A stretch of DNA of 64,000 nucleotides from Clavulina sp. PMI_390 (GCA_015039315.1 WIDE01000001.1:546422-610421); one strand, 5' to 3'; positions 1 to 11,489 are shown, numbered from the stretch's first letter. Translations and numbers: made by a program. Notes: generated from the sequence alone by a model not told the origin.

Positions 1-168
1 TCCCCACCGCTACGATCACTCACTCGTTGTCTACGGCCTACTATTCCTTTTGGATCGATGATTGCTCACTGACACCACCCCTCGTGACGCGTGCGACAAT
101 CAAATCATCGACACTCTTTCTACCTATATGGTTCGCGGACATTTGCCCCCGCACTCGGGCTTTGACAC

Positions 169-1938
169 ATGTATGCTCCCATGGACCTGTCAACCACTTG
201 GCACCATGGCATACGTGGTTACCCCGCTATCGGCCATCCAATCTCCTGTTCATCCGATGACAATCCTGGTGACGACAATCCTGACGATGACGATGGGCCA
301 CAGGCTTATCTCGGGCTCTGTCTCCTTACGCCGTTCCTCGGAGTCCTCCTCCTCCGCTGGGGCGCCTCTCTCCTAGGCGCCGATACCTCCCTCACCTGGT
401 TCTCCACCGGATTGTTCACTCTGGCCACGGGCCTCCGCCCCTGGCGGCACCTTGTTCAGCTAATTGTCACACGCACCGACTCTCTCCATGATATTGTCCA
501 TCATCCGTTGGTCATTCCTCCCGAGGCTACCCGCCTCTCTACGGAGGGGCTGGATGCAGTTGGAGCTGAGCGCTTGGACGCGATCCATGATGCACTCGAG
601 GAGCTTCGCACAGCACATGACCGCCAGGTGGCTAAACAAGAGCGAGCCCTAGCCGGAGTCACTCAGACCCAGCGGGCTCAGGCGCAGAAACATCAAGATG
701 CGCTGGTAGAAGCCCAGGGTAAGGTGGACGAGCATGCGGTCGCTCTCGCCGCCGCAAGGGAAGAGATTCAGTCACACATGCAAACCCTGGCTGCCCAAGT
801 GGAAGCGCAAGCTCAGGCTGCTGCTGAAGCTGCTGCTGCCGCCGCCGCCGCAAACGCTGCGGGCGGAGATGCACCTCCAGTGTCCCCGACCGCTTCGAGT
901 GTGACCGCCGGTCCTACCATTTCCGAGATTCAGGCTATCCTCGCACGCCTCGAGGAATCGATCGAGCACCTCGAAGCGACGTCCCGCAATAACACTCGCG
1001 CCACTGAGCTCGTACGCCTCGAGTCGACTGAGCGTGCCTCCTCCCTAACTACATCAATCGCCTCTGCGCAAGCTTCCCTAGAGGCGCTCTCAACCAAGGT
1101 TGAGGGCCTCTCTAGCGTCGTGGACAATGTGAGCCGAGATGTAGAGGGGGTAGAGCGCGATGTGACCGAGGTAAAGGCACGCGTGGGGAGTGCGAGTGCC
1201 GGAGTGACTGCAGCCAGCGCAGTAGCAGGCGATGCGATGGATATGGGAAAGAAGGCAGAGGAGAATGCGGGTGTGGCAAGGACTCTGGCGGGCGAGGCGG
1301 CTACGGCCGCGGGCAAGGCACGCGAGGGCATCCAGCTTCTCGGTCAACAAATCGAGCAACTTCAAGCCCAAGTCCAACTCCAAGCTCAGGCTCAGGTGCA
1401 GACGCAAGCCAGGGCCGGGAGGAAGGGCAGCAGTTTGGCATGGAATCCCCCACGCGATGCCGTCGACCCTTCTTCTCCCGTGTCTCCCGGCAATGTCGAT
1501 GCAAATACCTGGAACATCGCGAGCGCCTTGAGCTCTGAAGCTGCACAGCAGGCGTATAGCACGGGCCGCGAGATCTCACCTTCTGGCCGTCGCCGTCGCC
1601 AAACTGCCTCCACCTCGCCTGCTCGAGCCACCACCATCAACACTAACCCATCGAGCACTTCCGGTGCCGCGGCCCGCAAAGCTCAAGAAGCCCTCACTTA
1701 TGCGCGCTCCACGTCTCCGCTTGTCGACTCGTTGATCCATTGGGGCATCCAAGTATTGCTTGTTCCTGTCAAGCTAAGCCAGGTTCTCCTGCATCGCGTT
1801 ATTGCTGTGCTGGGAGTCGCTGCAGAACCCCGGAGTGCCGGTCCTACGGCGGCTAATGTGATGGATGGGACCGGGCTTGGTTCAGAGTTGCAGAATTTGC
1901 TCAGTCCCAAGGGAAAGGGTCAGACGCTCACACTGTAA
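169..1938 (+). CDS. Coiled-coil membrane protein, function unknown
   Basis: An uninterrupted 589-codon frame. After an acidic stretch (residues about 33-43, rich in D) there is a hydrophobic segment (about 46-66, YLGLCLLTPFLGVLLL). The middle (about 130-400) is an Ala/Glu/Gln-rich heptad-like coiled coil with many EQLQAQVQ-type runs. A Ser/Pro/Thr-rich linker follows, then a second hydrophobic segment near the C-terminus (about 520-555). This predicts a membrane-anchored coiled-coil protein, perhaps an organelle-shaping or tethering protein. That role is inference; I do not recognise a named family. The first 40 or so residues look unlike the rest, so the true start may lie in an exon upstream of the window or after a short intron before the acidic stretch. 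The stop is firm. Confidence 0.7.
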   Translation: MYAPMDLSTTWHHGIRGYPAIGHPISCSSDDNPGDDNPDDDDGPQAYLGLCLLTPFLGVLLLRWGASLLGADTSLTWFSTGLFTLATGLRPWRHLVQLIVTRTDSLHDIVHHPLVIPPEATRLSTEGLDAVGAERLDAIHDALEELRTAHDRQVAKQERALAGVTQTQRAQAQKHQDALVEAQGKVDEHAVALAAAREEIQSHMQTLAAQVEAQAQAAAEAAAAAAAANAAGGDAPPVSPTASSVTAGPTISEIQAILARLEESIEHLEATSRNNTRATELVRLESTERASSLTTSIASAQASLEALSTKVEGLSSVVDNVSRDVEGVERDVTEVKARVGSASAGVTAASAVAGDAMDMGKKAEENAGVARTLAGEAATAAGKAREGIQLLGQQIEQLQAQVQLQAQAQVQTQARAGRKGSSLAWNPPRDAVDPSSPVSPGNVDANTWNIASALSSEAAQQAYSTGREISPSGRRRRQTASTSPARATTINTNPSSTSGAAARKAQEALTYARSTSPLVDSLIHWGIQVLLVPVKLSQVLLHRVIAVLGVAAEPRSAGPTAANVMDGTGLGSELQNLLSPKGKGQTLTL

Positions 1939-4066
1939 GATGTGGGGCTGTTGGAGCCTTCTTCTTCATCTCACAAAATTGAAAACTTTGGGTCAACGAC
2001 GGGAAGTTGCTTTTGTCCTCATTCTTGAGGATAGTGTGGTGGACTCCTTCGTCATTCATTGGATCCAGATATGTATTTGGATGTAATCATTCTTGGCTCT
2101 CAACAAAGCGAATACAATTGGATAAGCATTGCACCATTACTTGTAAATTATCCCAGTTGATCACAATCGAACTAGTAGTGCCTACTATTCCAACCACCAT
2201 GGTGAATGGCGCGGACGAGGGTGGTGCATTCAAGTGACCAAGTCATGCATTTGAAATAAATGTTCAGTGTCGAGAACGATATCGTAGTTGGATTCCTGGA
2301 AGTGCGCAGTGAGAACAAGCTCCACGAAGCCACTGGACGGGAAATGAATGACTGAATGAGGAAATTAACCGGGAGAGCGTGGAGTGACATGCAAAAGACG
2401 GGCCCCGACACGTGGTCGTGGAGATAGCTGAGTCGAGGTAGCATAAGACAGCTGCTCGACTTGCGGAGATCACATCTTGGAATCGAATTGATTGCTGCAC
2501 CGAGTGTTCAAGGCAGATACAGATACACGTGCACTTTGATGACCCTGTCCGATCGAGCGCCGAAATGAACAAGTCAAGGCCTTGTCGATCCTTTCCTCGG
2601 CTGTCTTGGTCTGCTTTCCACGACGCAACCTGTTTGACAGGCAAGGCAATAAGGGGAGTTGCAGCCAAAGATAGAGAAGAGGACAGCATCAGGATCATTA
2701 CATCATAGCGCCAAGGTCGTTGCACGTCATTGCGCCTCTTGGCCCTTGAAGCGCACTGCGACAGCGAGGCCAACAACTGAGAAGCGGACAGCGGGCATAA
2801 AAGAATCCCCTTCGGAGATAACCTCTTAGCATCAAGTCCGTACACGCACCCTAGGCGCATGGCTCAATACAAGCTCTCACGCCCCTCCATACCAACGTTG
2901 ACTATCCTGCACTCTCCTCTAACCTTGAGAATTTTTGGAACTTGACCCACTTGCCCAAAACGAAATATGATTGCCCTATTTCGGATGTTATGGTCCTTCT
3001 GAGCCGCCAGGAACTCGGGGCCTCGTTAAGACGCATCCCGTCATTTCGGAAGTTCCACCCGCACGATATTGCCCCTTTCCAGCACCGACAAAACGGTTTT
3101 GACCTCATAAAACGCTAAGGCCAGAGATGAGGGATTCATAGATAGACTTTTGCTCAAAATCAGGCCGAAAATGCGACCACGGATGGAGCCGCATTGTTGA
3201 TAAAATTGTCCTACGATCTATACGATCTCATCGATCGAGTGACAGCGGGGAACCGCCTCTTGGGACAGAATGGCCATTCGAAGACGGAAAAGGTGCCGAT
3301 AATGATATACCTATTGTCCACCGTAAGCGATTCATAATTGCAATCCAGCCAGCGAACAGCCATACAGATCGACCGCGAAACACTCTGCGGCTTGAATTGT
3401 AATGCCAGGGACTGGTGCTAACAGAAGCTCCCCCATCAGCTAAGACGGCGCATTGATGGACAAAGACCGTTTCTCTGACGTAGCCGAGTACAATCGGCAG
3501 CATTGATCGCCAATTTAGTCCCCAGATATGACTGGCATTTTCCTCGGCACGCATCAATGGCGCCATAGAGCTATAGTGGGAGCCACAGCCCTATCGTTAC
3601 GGAAATATAGCTTGTCGAGTCTCACTAGATGATGTAATGAGGGACCGCAAGAGGGTAGGTGCGAGAAGAATATTTTCTGCTACATACGGCCGGCCAGTGG
3701 AAAGCTAGCTTCCATGAAGACTTAGGAGGCTTTGGATACCTTTGTGGCTAGGCTCAGGGCTCAAAAGACGTGGTTTATCATTGCGCTATGTTTTGGACGT
3801 AGATTCAGGCGAGCGTCAGAGCTAGAACTTGGTGGAACTCTATGTAACTTGCTGTACAGATCCCGCAAGATTGGAGGGGCAAAGCAGCTCGCTAATATCT
3901 CCAATAAGCTCTGTCACTTACAATACAGTAGATAATATGACGTTGCGGTCGCATGATTAGTAAGAAAATGGGTTGAGGGGAAATCTGACACCGTTTTTCA
4001 AAGACCTTCGATAAATAAACAGTCCATAATACACCACTTCTGCGACGTCACATAATCACCTTAGGC
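1939..4066. other. Intergenic region, no supported gene
   Basis: About 2.1 kb between the coiled-coil gene and the TMEM205-like gene. The longest open frame (2264-2860, minus) has Ser/Cys-rich, non-domain-like composition and no neighbouring exons that extend it. I see no RNA gene, tandem repeat or transposon ends. The first 200-300 bases probably hold the 3' untranslated region of the upstream gene. Confidence 0.5.
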
Positions 4067-4873
4067 ATGAACCAATATCGCATCGTATCATTTGAGGATA
4101 TTCTGGCGCTGTTTAGCCCTGGGTCCTTCTACAGGATCTCTCTCTCCCTCCTCCTTGGGATTAGTGAGTATCAAAGTTGTCAAAGTCCAGCCCACCTCTT
4201 GAGGTTAATATTGTGATCTAAACGACTGATCTTGCTCTAGTGTTTTGGAACACTTTTATTGGAGGGTTCGTGGCCATCTCGGCCCTGAAGCGGCGCCAAT
4301 TCGGGGTCCTTCAATCAAAAAATATGCCTGTGTATTTCCGCTCGGCTCTTGCCTTGACTGTTGTGCTTCTTTCTCAATGGACCGTCAACCACCTTGAGAT
4401 GTTAGAATCACTCGCTTCATGGAGAAGAAGCGACGTCCTCCAAGGGTATATTCTACTGACCGCTATCGGCACGATAGCCGCGAATGTTTTCTACCTCGAG
4501 CCGCGAACTACAGAGTTCGTCATCACTCACTCATGGCATCGAAGAAATGCGGCAGTTAGCTTACTGGCATTTTTAGGATCATGTTTGAACGCCATCGGCT
4601 TGAAGACAAGGAGGGGAAAGCGTACACAGCGCCAGGGGTACGTTCAGTAAAGCCTCCCATGGAATTTTCTAGCGTACACAGCGGACTTCAAACCCCATTC
4701 GTAATTGCTGAACGCCGCTTTGTCGGTGATAGGTCTCAAGCGAGATGAAAGCCCTTACCCAGCAATTCGGAGCTATGCATGGGCTCAGCTCCATGTTCAA
4801 CCTTGTTGCCTTTCTTGCCATCACCTTTCACGCCCTATGGGTGGCAACGTTTGGCCTTGAAGGGCATCAGTGA
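4067..4873 (+). CDS. TMEM205-like (DUF4149) membrane protein
   Basis: Three exons: 4067-4163, 4241-4637 and 4741-4873, giving 208 residues. Introns begin GTGAGT and GTACGT and end CTCTAG and CAAG. The product has the family pattern: an N-terminal hydrophobic helix (SFYRISLSLLLGI), then FIGGFVAISALKRRQFGVLQ, the VYF motif, two more hydrophobic helices, and a final block MKALTQQFGAMHGLSSMFNL followed by the last helix ending near ALWVATFGLEGHQ. TMEM205/DUF4149 proteins are small four-helix membrane proteins; the human one is linked to cisplatin tolerance and the fungal ones are uncharacterised. The third acceptor was chosen because it alone keeps the EMKAL block in frame. No promoter element is evident. 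Confidence 0.85.
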
Positions 4874-5702
4874 AGGGTCTCGCCATCTGGTACAATTCTT
4901 CGATCTTGCCATTTGTCAATCCCAGGCAACCCTATTCTTCCGTCCCATCGACCCACCAAGATCACGACTTGAACAAATACCACCATGCTTATGCCATTTC
5001 TGGATGAAACGATAGGCTAGATTCTTCAAATGATCGCCCGATACATAAACTCCACATCTAAGAACCCTTTCCCACTTAAGGTTTTTTGTGATGGGCACTG
5101 CCGTGCCTTGCACACTATGCGCGTGCAAACTGGCTTAAATTCAGATGGGTCGCGCGACAGCCAGCCCCGTCCATCAGCTCTAGCCCTCGACGGCTATGTA
5201 GTAATGAGTGTGGCGCAGGCACGCAACGTGTGCCATGCAACACATGACGGACTCGAGGCCTATGAATACTGGGCACTGTTGCCTTTTCTGGACGTAATTA
5301 GCAAGCTTTGATGCAGCTCTTCCCAGGCGTGTGGATACTCATCATCTTCCCCGAGGTGATCGACGCAGAAGTTTGGTGGTAGTCTTGCTTATCGCACGAC
5401 CTGCGCCTTACCTCATATCTCTTGACTCTCGTCTTCTGTTGACAATGCTCTACGTCACTGCTGAGGAAGATAAAGAGGGATGATATGTATTAATTGACAT
5501 CTAAGGAGACTGTGGATTGACTTGTTTGATGGTCTACGTTGGAAGTACAGGGTATGCATGCAAGAAAAGGGAGGCAAGGAGGAGAGTGTGGAGGACCAAG
5601 TGATCGCCACAGAGAAAAGAGTGGAGCAGAGGGTGCCGTTAGCATATGGCGAACCTGAGATCCCAGTGGCGACAGCTTAGTGGGACGATCAAGGGGGCGA
5701 GC
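4874..5702. other. Convergent intergenic region
   Basis: The region lies between the stop of the TMEM205-like gene (plus) and the stop of the REX4-like gene (minus), so it should mostly hold 3' untranslated sequence and terminators. Short frames at 4916-5311 have no recognisable motifs. Nothing else was found. Confidence 0.5.
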
Positions 5703-6810
5703 TTAAGTGAAATACTGCTGGAATTCCCCAGGATAGATCATGCACGGCCAATCCCCCGTAGCTTCATAATCCGTCTCCCAAGCCCGGGTAGACCTGATGG
5801 GATAGCTCGTCAGCTGCATTCCAACCCATCACGCATGGACTGCTTACCTGTAGAGATCCATACAAGCTCGAGCGTTCTCCAACTGTACAATAGATCAGCA
5901 GGAGAGAACAGGTGGCAAGATAATAGGAGAAGTACTCACGCTGTCGTGAGTATTGACTGCGATGCGATGCCCCATGAGACGGAAGATGTAAATAGGGAGA
6001 TCGATATTCATAGTTCGGTCCTCTGGGCGGGCCAGCGGCAAGAGTGCGTCACGGTATGGCCAATATTGGTGAATGTCTCGGGTCGCTGTAGGGGAAGGAA
6101 GCTTTTTAGACCATGGTGCCCAATAGTGATAGTGCTCCAACATACCAAGGGCGGGATGAACTAGCCGCAGCATCTGAGTGTAAAATGTATAAGTGCAATT
6201 CATCACATGAAAAATTGGGCGATCCTTTACCTTGAGGTCCTCGTAAAGCTTGAACCCAACAATAATCTTGTTGCGAATTTGGAGCGCGACAAAGCTGCGA
6301 ACATCGTCGATGGAAGATCCGCTAGCTGAGAACGAATACAACCACCGGCGATCAGTGCCTGGGACACACCAAGGGAAACTGAAACGTACCAAGATTGGCA
6401 GGCGTGATCCCAGTATTGAAGTAATTCGTGACGGGCTGAGTGGGCCGAACATAGGTATCCAGGATTACCCTGCCGCGGAAGCTAAGAGACGATGAATGGT
6501 CAGGCTGCCGATTTGATGACCGAGGAGGTTGGAAGATCACATACTCGCAGATGGAGACCCGCCTGCGTGAGAGCGAAACGCGATGTGAGCACCAACAACG
6601 ATCGAAGAGTGTGCGGTGGAGGACTCACGCAAGCATAGGATTCCAGCCTGTAGCCTCGCTACCTTGGCCAACGCCAACCGATTGCGTGTTGAGGGCGAGA
6701 AACTGATCAAACAAGCGCTCAACGATCTCGAGCGCCCAATGTCGAAGTCAGCAACGACTGACCTGCTTGCCAACAAATGTCGACTCTTCATTGAAGGTGT
6801 ACTCGGACAT
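5703..6810 (-). CDS. REX4-type DEDDh exonuclease relative, catalytic acids substituted
   Basis: Eight exons on the minus strand: 6763-6810, 6629-6702, 6545-6562, 6390-6481, 6231-6325, 5940-6173, 5848-5882 and 5703-5793, giving 228 residues. The fold follows the REX4/ISG20 exonuclease family closely. Exo I is at 17-28, LARVSI at about 42-47, VILDTYVRPTQPVTNY after it, then the GFKLYEDLK block (Exo II, 101-109) and NTHDSLENARACMDLYR (Exo III, 183-199). REX4 proteins trim pre-rRNA. In active enzymes Exo I reads ALDxEMVG and Exo III reads HxSVEDA. Here these are ALNTQSVG (N21, Q23) and HDSLENA (N190); only D107 and H185 of the catalytic set remain. The protein is therefore probably inactive as a nuclease and may bind RNA or a partner. 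It lacks the long basic N-terminus of typical REX4. The start is the first ATG in frame; an upstream exon cannot be excluded. Confidence 0.8.
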
Positions 6811-7968
6811 AGTGAGGAGGCCCAACGATGTAGAGCTCGAAGGAGAGGAAGATGAGGGATGCTTGACTTAGGATGCGTCATAGTCCAGTTGGAGGGTTGT
6901 TTTATAGTATAGGAAGTCTGTGTTTGTGTGCATGAGGATTGGCAATGGATGGAGAGGGGACAGGGTAGCTTGAGGGCAGCATGCACTCTGATAGTGATTA
7001 GGAAGCCGGCGATACTTACTCAATGGATGTAGGGAGGAGAGGAGTCAGCCGATATGGAGACTCGACAGCAGTCAAGATCTCTCTTTGCTTCGCCTGCCGC
7101 CCGCCCGAAAGAAGTAATATCGAAGCTATTCGGTCCGGCTGGTCCTGTCATGGTAGACTGTCCAGCATCTTCACCCTCTCGTGGTACCAACGAGGTCGGT
7201 GGACTCAATGCTGAGACGGCCTACAAAGGCAGTTGATGTGTTGGAGTTAGTTGACGTTGTTGATAGTACGATTGCATGGATTTTGCTGCAATAAACGTGG
7301 CTAGAGCTAGGCGAGCGACAATGGTCAGAGTTGCATGAAACTTCTCTCGCGAGTTGGCAAGGCAGAGTGGCGTACGTACGGAAGTGGTGACCGTTCAAAC
7401 GGTGTTTGAGCCACATTCACATTCAAGGGGCCAGAGAGTGCCTTGATTCGTAAGGTACACAAGGTTGAGGTCATTGGTGAGGAACACCGCAGGACAAGAT
7501 GGCGGCGCTCAGTGCGAAAATTGTGATGGCTTGGTCGATCGATTTGATTTGGGCACGATGTTCCATTCTTTTACACAAATTTAGTCTCGAGGACGAGTGT
7601 CAAGAAAGAAAGAGACTTTGGGCGGATGAAATGACGAAAAAACAGGCCCAAAAAGTGCATGGTAATCTGACACCTCGTTCGATTATTATTCTGCCCAAAT
7701 TTGTTAATAGTCATTACGCCACATGAGAGGTGCTATCTGTCAATCGTACTCGGCAGGTCTTCAGCACATTTCGTTGGTCGGTTTGACACGCCCAAAAGGG
7801 ATATTAGAGAAGAGATAAGATTGTAGAAGAATTAGAAGGCAGGTTACGATAGATGAGGATAATCCAATGAGACATGAATACATGGACACATGGTGAGAAA
7901 GATGCAGGTGTAAATCTAGCGAAATGGAAGGCGACGAGATCGCCAATGCGGCATGACAATGTACATAT
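6811..7968. other. Intergenic region, promoter of the REX4-like gene
   Basis: About 1.16 kb between the start of the REX4-like gene and the stop of the NT-C2 gene, both on the minus strand. The part near 6811-7000 should contain the REX4-like promoter and leader. Small frames at 7020-7236 on both strands have no recognisable domain. No RNA gene or repeat was seen. Confidence 0.45.
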
Positions 7969-9642
7969 TCACGCTTGATCGACGTGGGTGATTGCAATGG
8001 ATGGAGGTTTCCGACTAGTCACATTCAAGGCGTTTGGATACCCAAACTCTCCCAAGTTCGCCCCTGAACCCGAGGCAGCGTCCGTCGGATCATTATTTGG
8101 GGTCGTGGGTCTTGATTGAGACCCTATTTTCCACCACTTGGGCCGTTTGTCCAACGTTTCTTGGCGCCGTTGCGGAGATGGATCTCGCTTCAGCAGAGGC
8201 CGCAGCACTCCGAGAGGAGGATCGGAAGGACGAGCCGTAGTAAATCGATCGGAGGGGGCCGAATTATGAGTGAGGAGCGAAGGAGTTGGAGGATTTGATT
8301 GAGGGGCCAGGGTGGATACTTGAGTTTCGCTTGAGGAGCGATTCGTATATGGATTGAATAGTGCATCGATGATGCTTTCCGAAGAAGAAGTGAGGGCAAA
8401 TGCGTCTGAAAACGCAGACCTGGGTGAACCACTGGGGCGCAAATGCGCCTGGAGATTTGAGGCGGATGAGTGGGTCGACGTCAACCGCGGTGCATTTCCA
8501 GAATTAGCTGCCGGCGGATAGCAAGATCAGTGCCTGAGCAACGAGAAAGATAATGTGACCAACGTACATTCGGCCACCAGTGTTCTTTCTCGGTCAAGGA
8601 GCCCAGCGAGCCCAGAAAGTAGCTGAGCTCGAGGGAGCGTTGGTCTTTTTTGGAGACAAATGAGCGGCGGCGAAAACGGCGGAGAGAGCAGATGAGCTAC
8701 CACTTACGCAATGAAATCTTTATCGCCACCAATCTGGGTCAGTTTGAGGGAAACGCGAAGTAGCGCGTTGGTTTTGCTCTTTTGGAGCAAATGTCTTCGT
8801 GTGTCCGACCCAGCGAGTACATACTGGGATACATCTATATACACTGCGCCCAATGAAATCGTGCCCTCCTCCCTCCTCGACCCAGACGGCGGCCGGAGGA
8901 GGACCTCAAGTTTCAATTTGGACGGGTGGAGTTCTCGAGATTCGCGATCAATGGGGACCTCGAGATTGAGCTCGACGGCTTCGTTGAAAGCAACAGAATG
9001 GTCGTGCAATATGGAGGACCAGCCAGTGGTGCCTCTATCGGCTGAATGCATTATTTGGGGCACGTCATCATCGTCTTCGGAAGGGAGGGTGGGGACTGGG
9101 GCAGCTTCGGGACTTAGGAATTGGCCGTAGGACGAGATGTCGTGAGAGCCATGGCGAGTGGGAGCATGGTAGCTTCCGGAATCATTGGGTAATTCCGCAG
9201 ATGAAGAGGACGAGATAGTGGCTCGACCATCCGAGGTGTCATCGATAGTACCAATGGATGATTCTTCCTGCCCCTTTTGGAGGCTGGAAGTCAACGAATC
9301 ACGGGAGTGGATTGACTGTACGGGGCCAGAGAATTTCCAGCGCACACTGCATTCCCCATCAACCAGGGGTATTTGGATCAAGTCGTGGATAGTGAAGCGT
9401 GTCCTGAAATATGCGCGTTTAGAGAGGAGGGAACGAATCCCGCCGAGTCGCGGACGGTGTTCTTGTGTCATGGAAGTCGCAAAGGGGGGGCATCCATGAC
9501 CAGGGGTTCGGGATATTGACGGGGGAGAGAGACCTAAAGTTGCATCAACGGAACGACCGTTGTCCGTGGCGGCGGTCTCGGCCCCTTGCCCGGAACCTGC
9601 CGTGACTGACGCGAACACTGAAAAGGTCACACCTTTCCCCAT
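7969..9642 (-). CDS. NT-C2 domain protein (EEIG1/EHBP1-type N-terminal C2)
   Basis: Three exons: 8708-9642, 8568-8644 and 7969-8507, giving 516 residues from the first ATG. A second in-frame ATG at 9471 (MTQEHRPRL) lies just before the domain and could be the real start. The NT-C2 signature begins FRTRFTIHDLIQIPLVDGE and CSVRWKF. A long Ser/Asp-rich loop interrupts it. The domain resumes at EAVELNLEVPIDRESREL, KLKLEVLL, GAVYIDVSQYV and ends at GGDKDFIAPTLPRAQLLSGL. The C-terminal 180 residues are Ser/Pro-rich and look disordered. NT-C2 domains bind membranes or cytoskeletal partners in human EHBP1 and EEIG1; many fungi carry one uncharacterised member. The insertion splitting the C2 fold is unusual. 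Exon joins were fixed by phase and by the conserved GDKDFIAP junction. Confidence 0.82.
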
Positions 9643-9751
9643 CCATCACCCGCGCGCGGTTCGTGTACAACAACCTTTACAAACACGTTTTGCCGCACAC
9701 ACTAGGTTGACAATTGGGTCCAACGTTCTTCTTCCGCTATAGAAATTGGTC
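9643..9751. promoter_or_regulatory. Bidirectional promoter, NT-C2 gene and bL28m gene
   Basis: Only 109 bp separate the two divergent start codons (280 bp if the NT-C2 protein starts at 9471). Any promoter elements must be shared or overlap the coding ends. No TATA box is obvious. The small spacing is seen in the sequence; co-regulation is inference. Confidence 0.5.
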
Positions 9752-10096
9752 ATGTTTGCCAGCGTAGTGCGATGTGCTCGCTCGCTGGCTCAGCATAGTG
9801 AGGCAGAACTGCTCGGCGGCGCAAGAGTCCTTTCTGGGCACAACGTCCCCAAATCCTACCACAAAACTCTACGAAAATGGTACCCAAACATCCACCGAAA
9901 GCATTTATTCTCTGAGACTTTGAACCGCAAAGTCACATTGTCGGTCACTGCTCGTGTACTTCGCACAATAGACAAGTATGGCAGTCTGGATGCGTATCTT
10001 CTCGGGGTAAAAGATACACTACTCAGTTCAGAGGCCATGCGGTTACGGCTAAAAATTTTCGATGCTAAACACGGGCGTGTGGACCCCAATCTATGA
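9752..10096 (+). CDS. Mitochondrial large-subunit ribosomal protein bL28m
   Basis: A single exon of 114 codons starting at ATG 9752. An upstream in-frame TTG at 9746 is not needed. The first 20 or so residues (MFASVVRCARSLAQHS) are basic with few acids and fit a mitochondrial targeting peptide. The bL28 core follows: GHNVPKSYHKTLRKWYPNIH, SETLNRKVTLSVTARVLRTI and DKYGSLDAYLLG, then a short basic tail. bL28m (yeast Mrpl24) is a structural protein of the mitoribosomal 54S subunit. The length is short against yeast Mrpl24 (about 258), but close to minimal fungal versions. The gene is head to head with the NT-C2 gene. Confidence 0.9.
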   Translation: MFASVVRCARSLAQHSEAELLGGARVLSGHNVPKSYHKTLRKWYPNIHRKHLFSETLNRKVTLSVTARVLRTIDKYGSLDAYLLGVKDTLLSSEAMRLRLKIFDAKHGRVDPNL

Positions 10097-11489
10097 CTGT
10101 AATGTCGCCTCTATGGTAAGTCAGTCACCCTTGCAAATCAACGTGCACGTTTTGAGCAATTGCCCCTTTATCAGGTGCCTCGCCATTCCCATTGACGGAT
10201 AGCTCTGTCAATGCGCTATGCCTGACTATACACCCCCACGTCTTCAGGTCCATGTTTACGACCTGGTGGCCCAGACTTTGCATTAATCCATTTTCCCCAA
10301 CCCCTTTCTCATCAATGCCCGCGTTCCTCCAGAGACCCTTTTTCTTTTTCCCTCGAGCCAGGGGAAAGGCCCACAAAGTTGTAGAGAACGGGCTCGGTGA
10401 TCAGTTTGACCTGTTGACCTGCCCTGTTGTGATTTTCCACCCAGCGTTTCCACACTACACAATTCCGTCTCCACTAATGCATCTCACTCATACCTACTCG
10501 CGCCATACGGTTACTACTTTGCGATGAATACGGCGTGTTCGTGTGGGACTTGCTGAAACAACACGATGTCCGCCCCCTCACACATGTAAATCATCGACAA
10601 ACTCGCGTATCTAGCTAGTGCGTGGAGCGGCACAATTTGAGTCATCTTCTGATCGTCTGGCGGCCTCGCAGATCCGTGTCCGCCCCGGACGAAGATGGTT
10701 CTGTGTGCCCCTTGTTAGGTTGGGCAAATCATTCGGTTGAACAACCTTCCAGCGGCGAGTTATCATATCACAGCACCAGCAAAGCACGCATATCTCGGGG
10801 CGAGGATGAATTGAAATACGGTCCTTTTTATCTCGATACATACAGCTTCCACAACAGCGTCTTTCAGTTCTCGCGCTAGCATTACTTGACTCCCTCGATT
10901 TGGTATGTGACTCCGATAGCTATCGCGACATCTTAGATTTAGAGTCTCCAGGAAATCGCAATGGCGGCATATCTAATCTCAGCGCTTTATCTATTCAGTT
11001 ATTGTTCTGCCCTGAGAGCAGATGTAGACAACAGCTGCATATCACCGTGAGGCGGGCATAGGAAATTAGGAAATAAGCGTACTCGATCGAGGGCGACATA
11101 CCCCACAACATTACTCATCCGACTCAACTCGTGGATTCTCTACGGAGATGAGAGACCGTGAGGAACCAACTATTCGTATGATGGATGAAGAGTCTGATTC
11201 GAGTGGGGCGGGTGCATCGATTGGGCGGTGATCCGACCGTCGAGGAGCAGCATAGTACATGTATACGATTTCACCTAGGAACGCCGAGCTTAGCCCGATT
11301 TGATTGACGCTTTTTTCGCCATATCTTATTATTTCTGTGGCCGAAATCGTGCCGTTTTGATCAGGAAGAAGCCTTTACGCGGCAGAGCGGCAGAAAGAAG
11401 TGCAGGGGCTTCCTCGACATCACGAATGAAGAGAAGTGCTATGGCGAAGCAGGGGTGGAGGTTGATGTATGTGGTACTCTATCGCACAT
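10097..11489. other. Convergent intergenic region, no supported gene
   Basis: About 1.4 kb between the stops of bL28m (plus) and DAM1 (minus). Frames at 10192-10527 and 10622-10879 lack domain-like composition and cannot be extended by plausible splicing. I see no RNA gene. Terminators and 3' untranslated regions of both genes are expected here. Confidence 0.45.

Noticed and set aside
2264..2860. 198-codon minus-strand open frame
   Set aside because: Ser/Cys-rich without domain character, no supporting splice neighbours and no recognisable promoter context.
3228..3566. 112-codon minus-strand frame
   Set aside because: No similarity to a known family and no flanking exons; compatible with chance.
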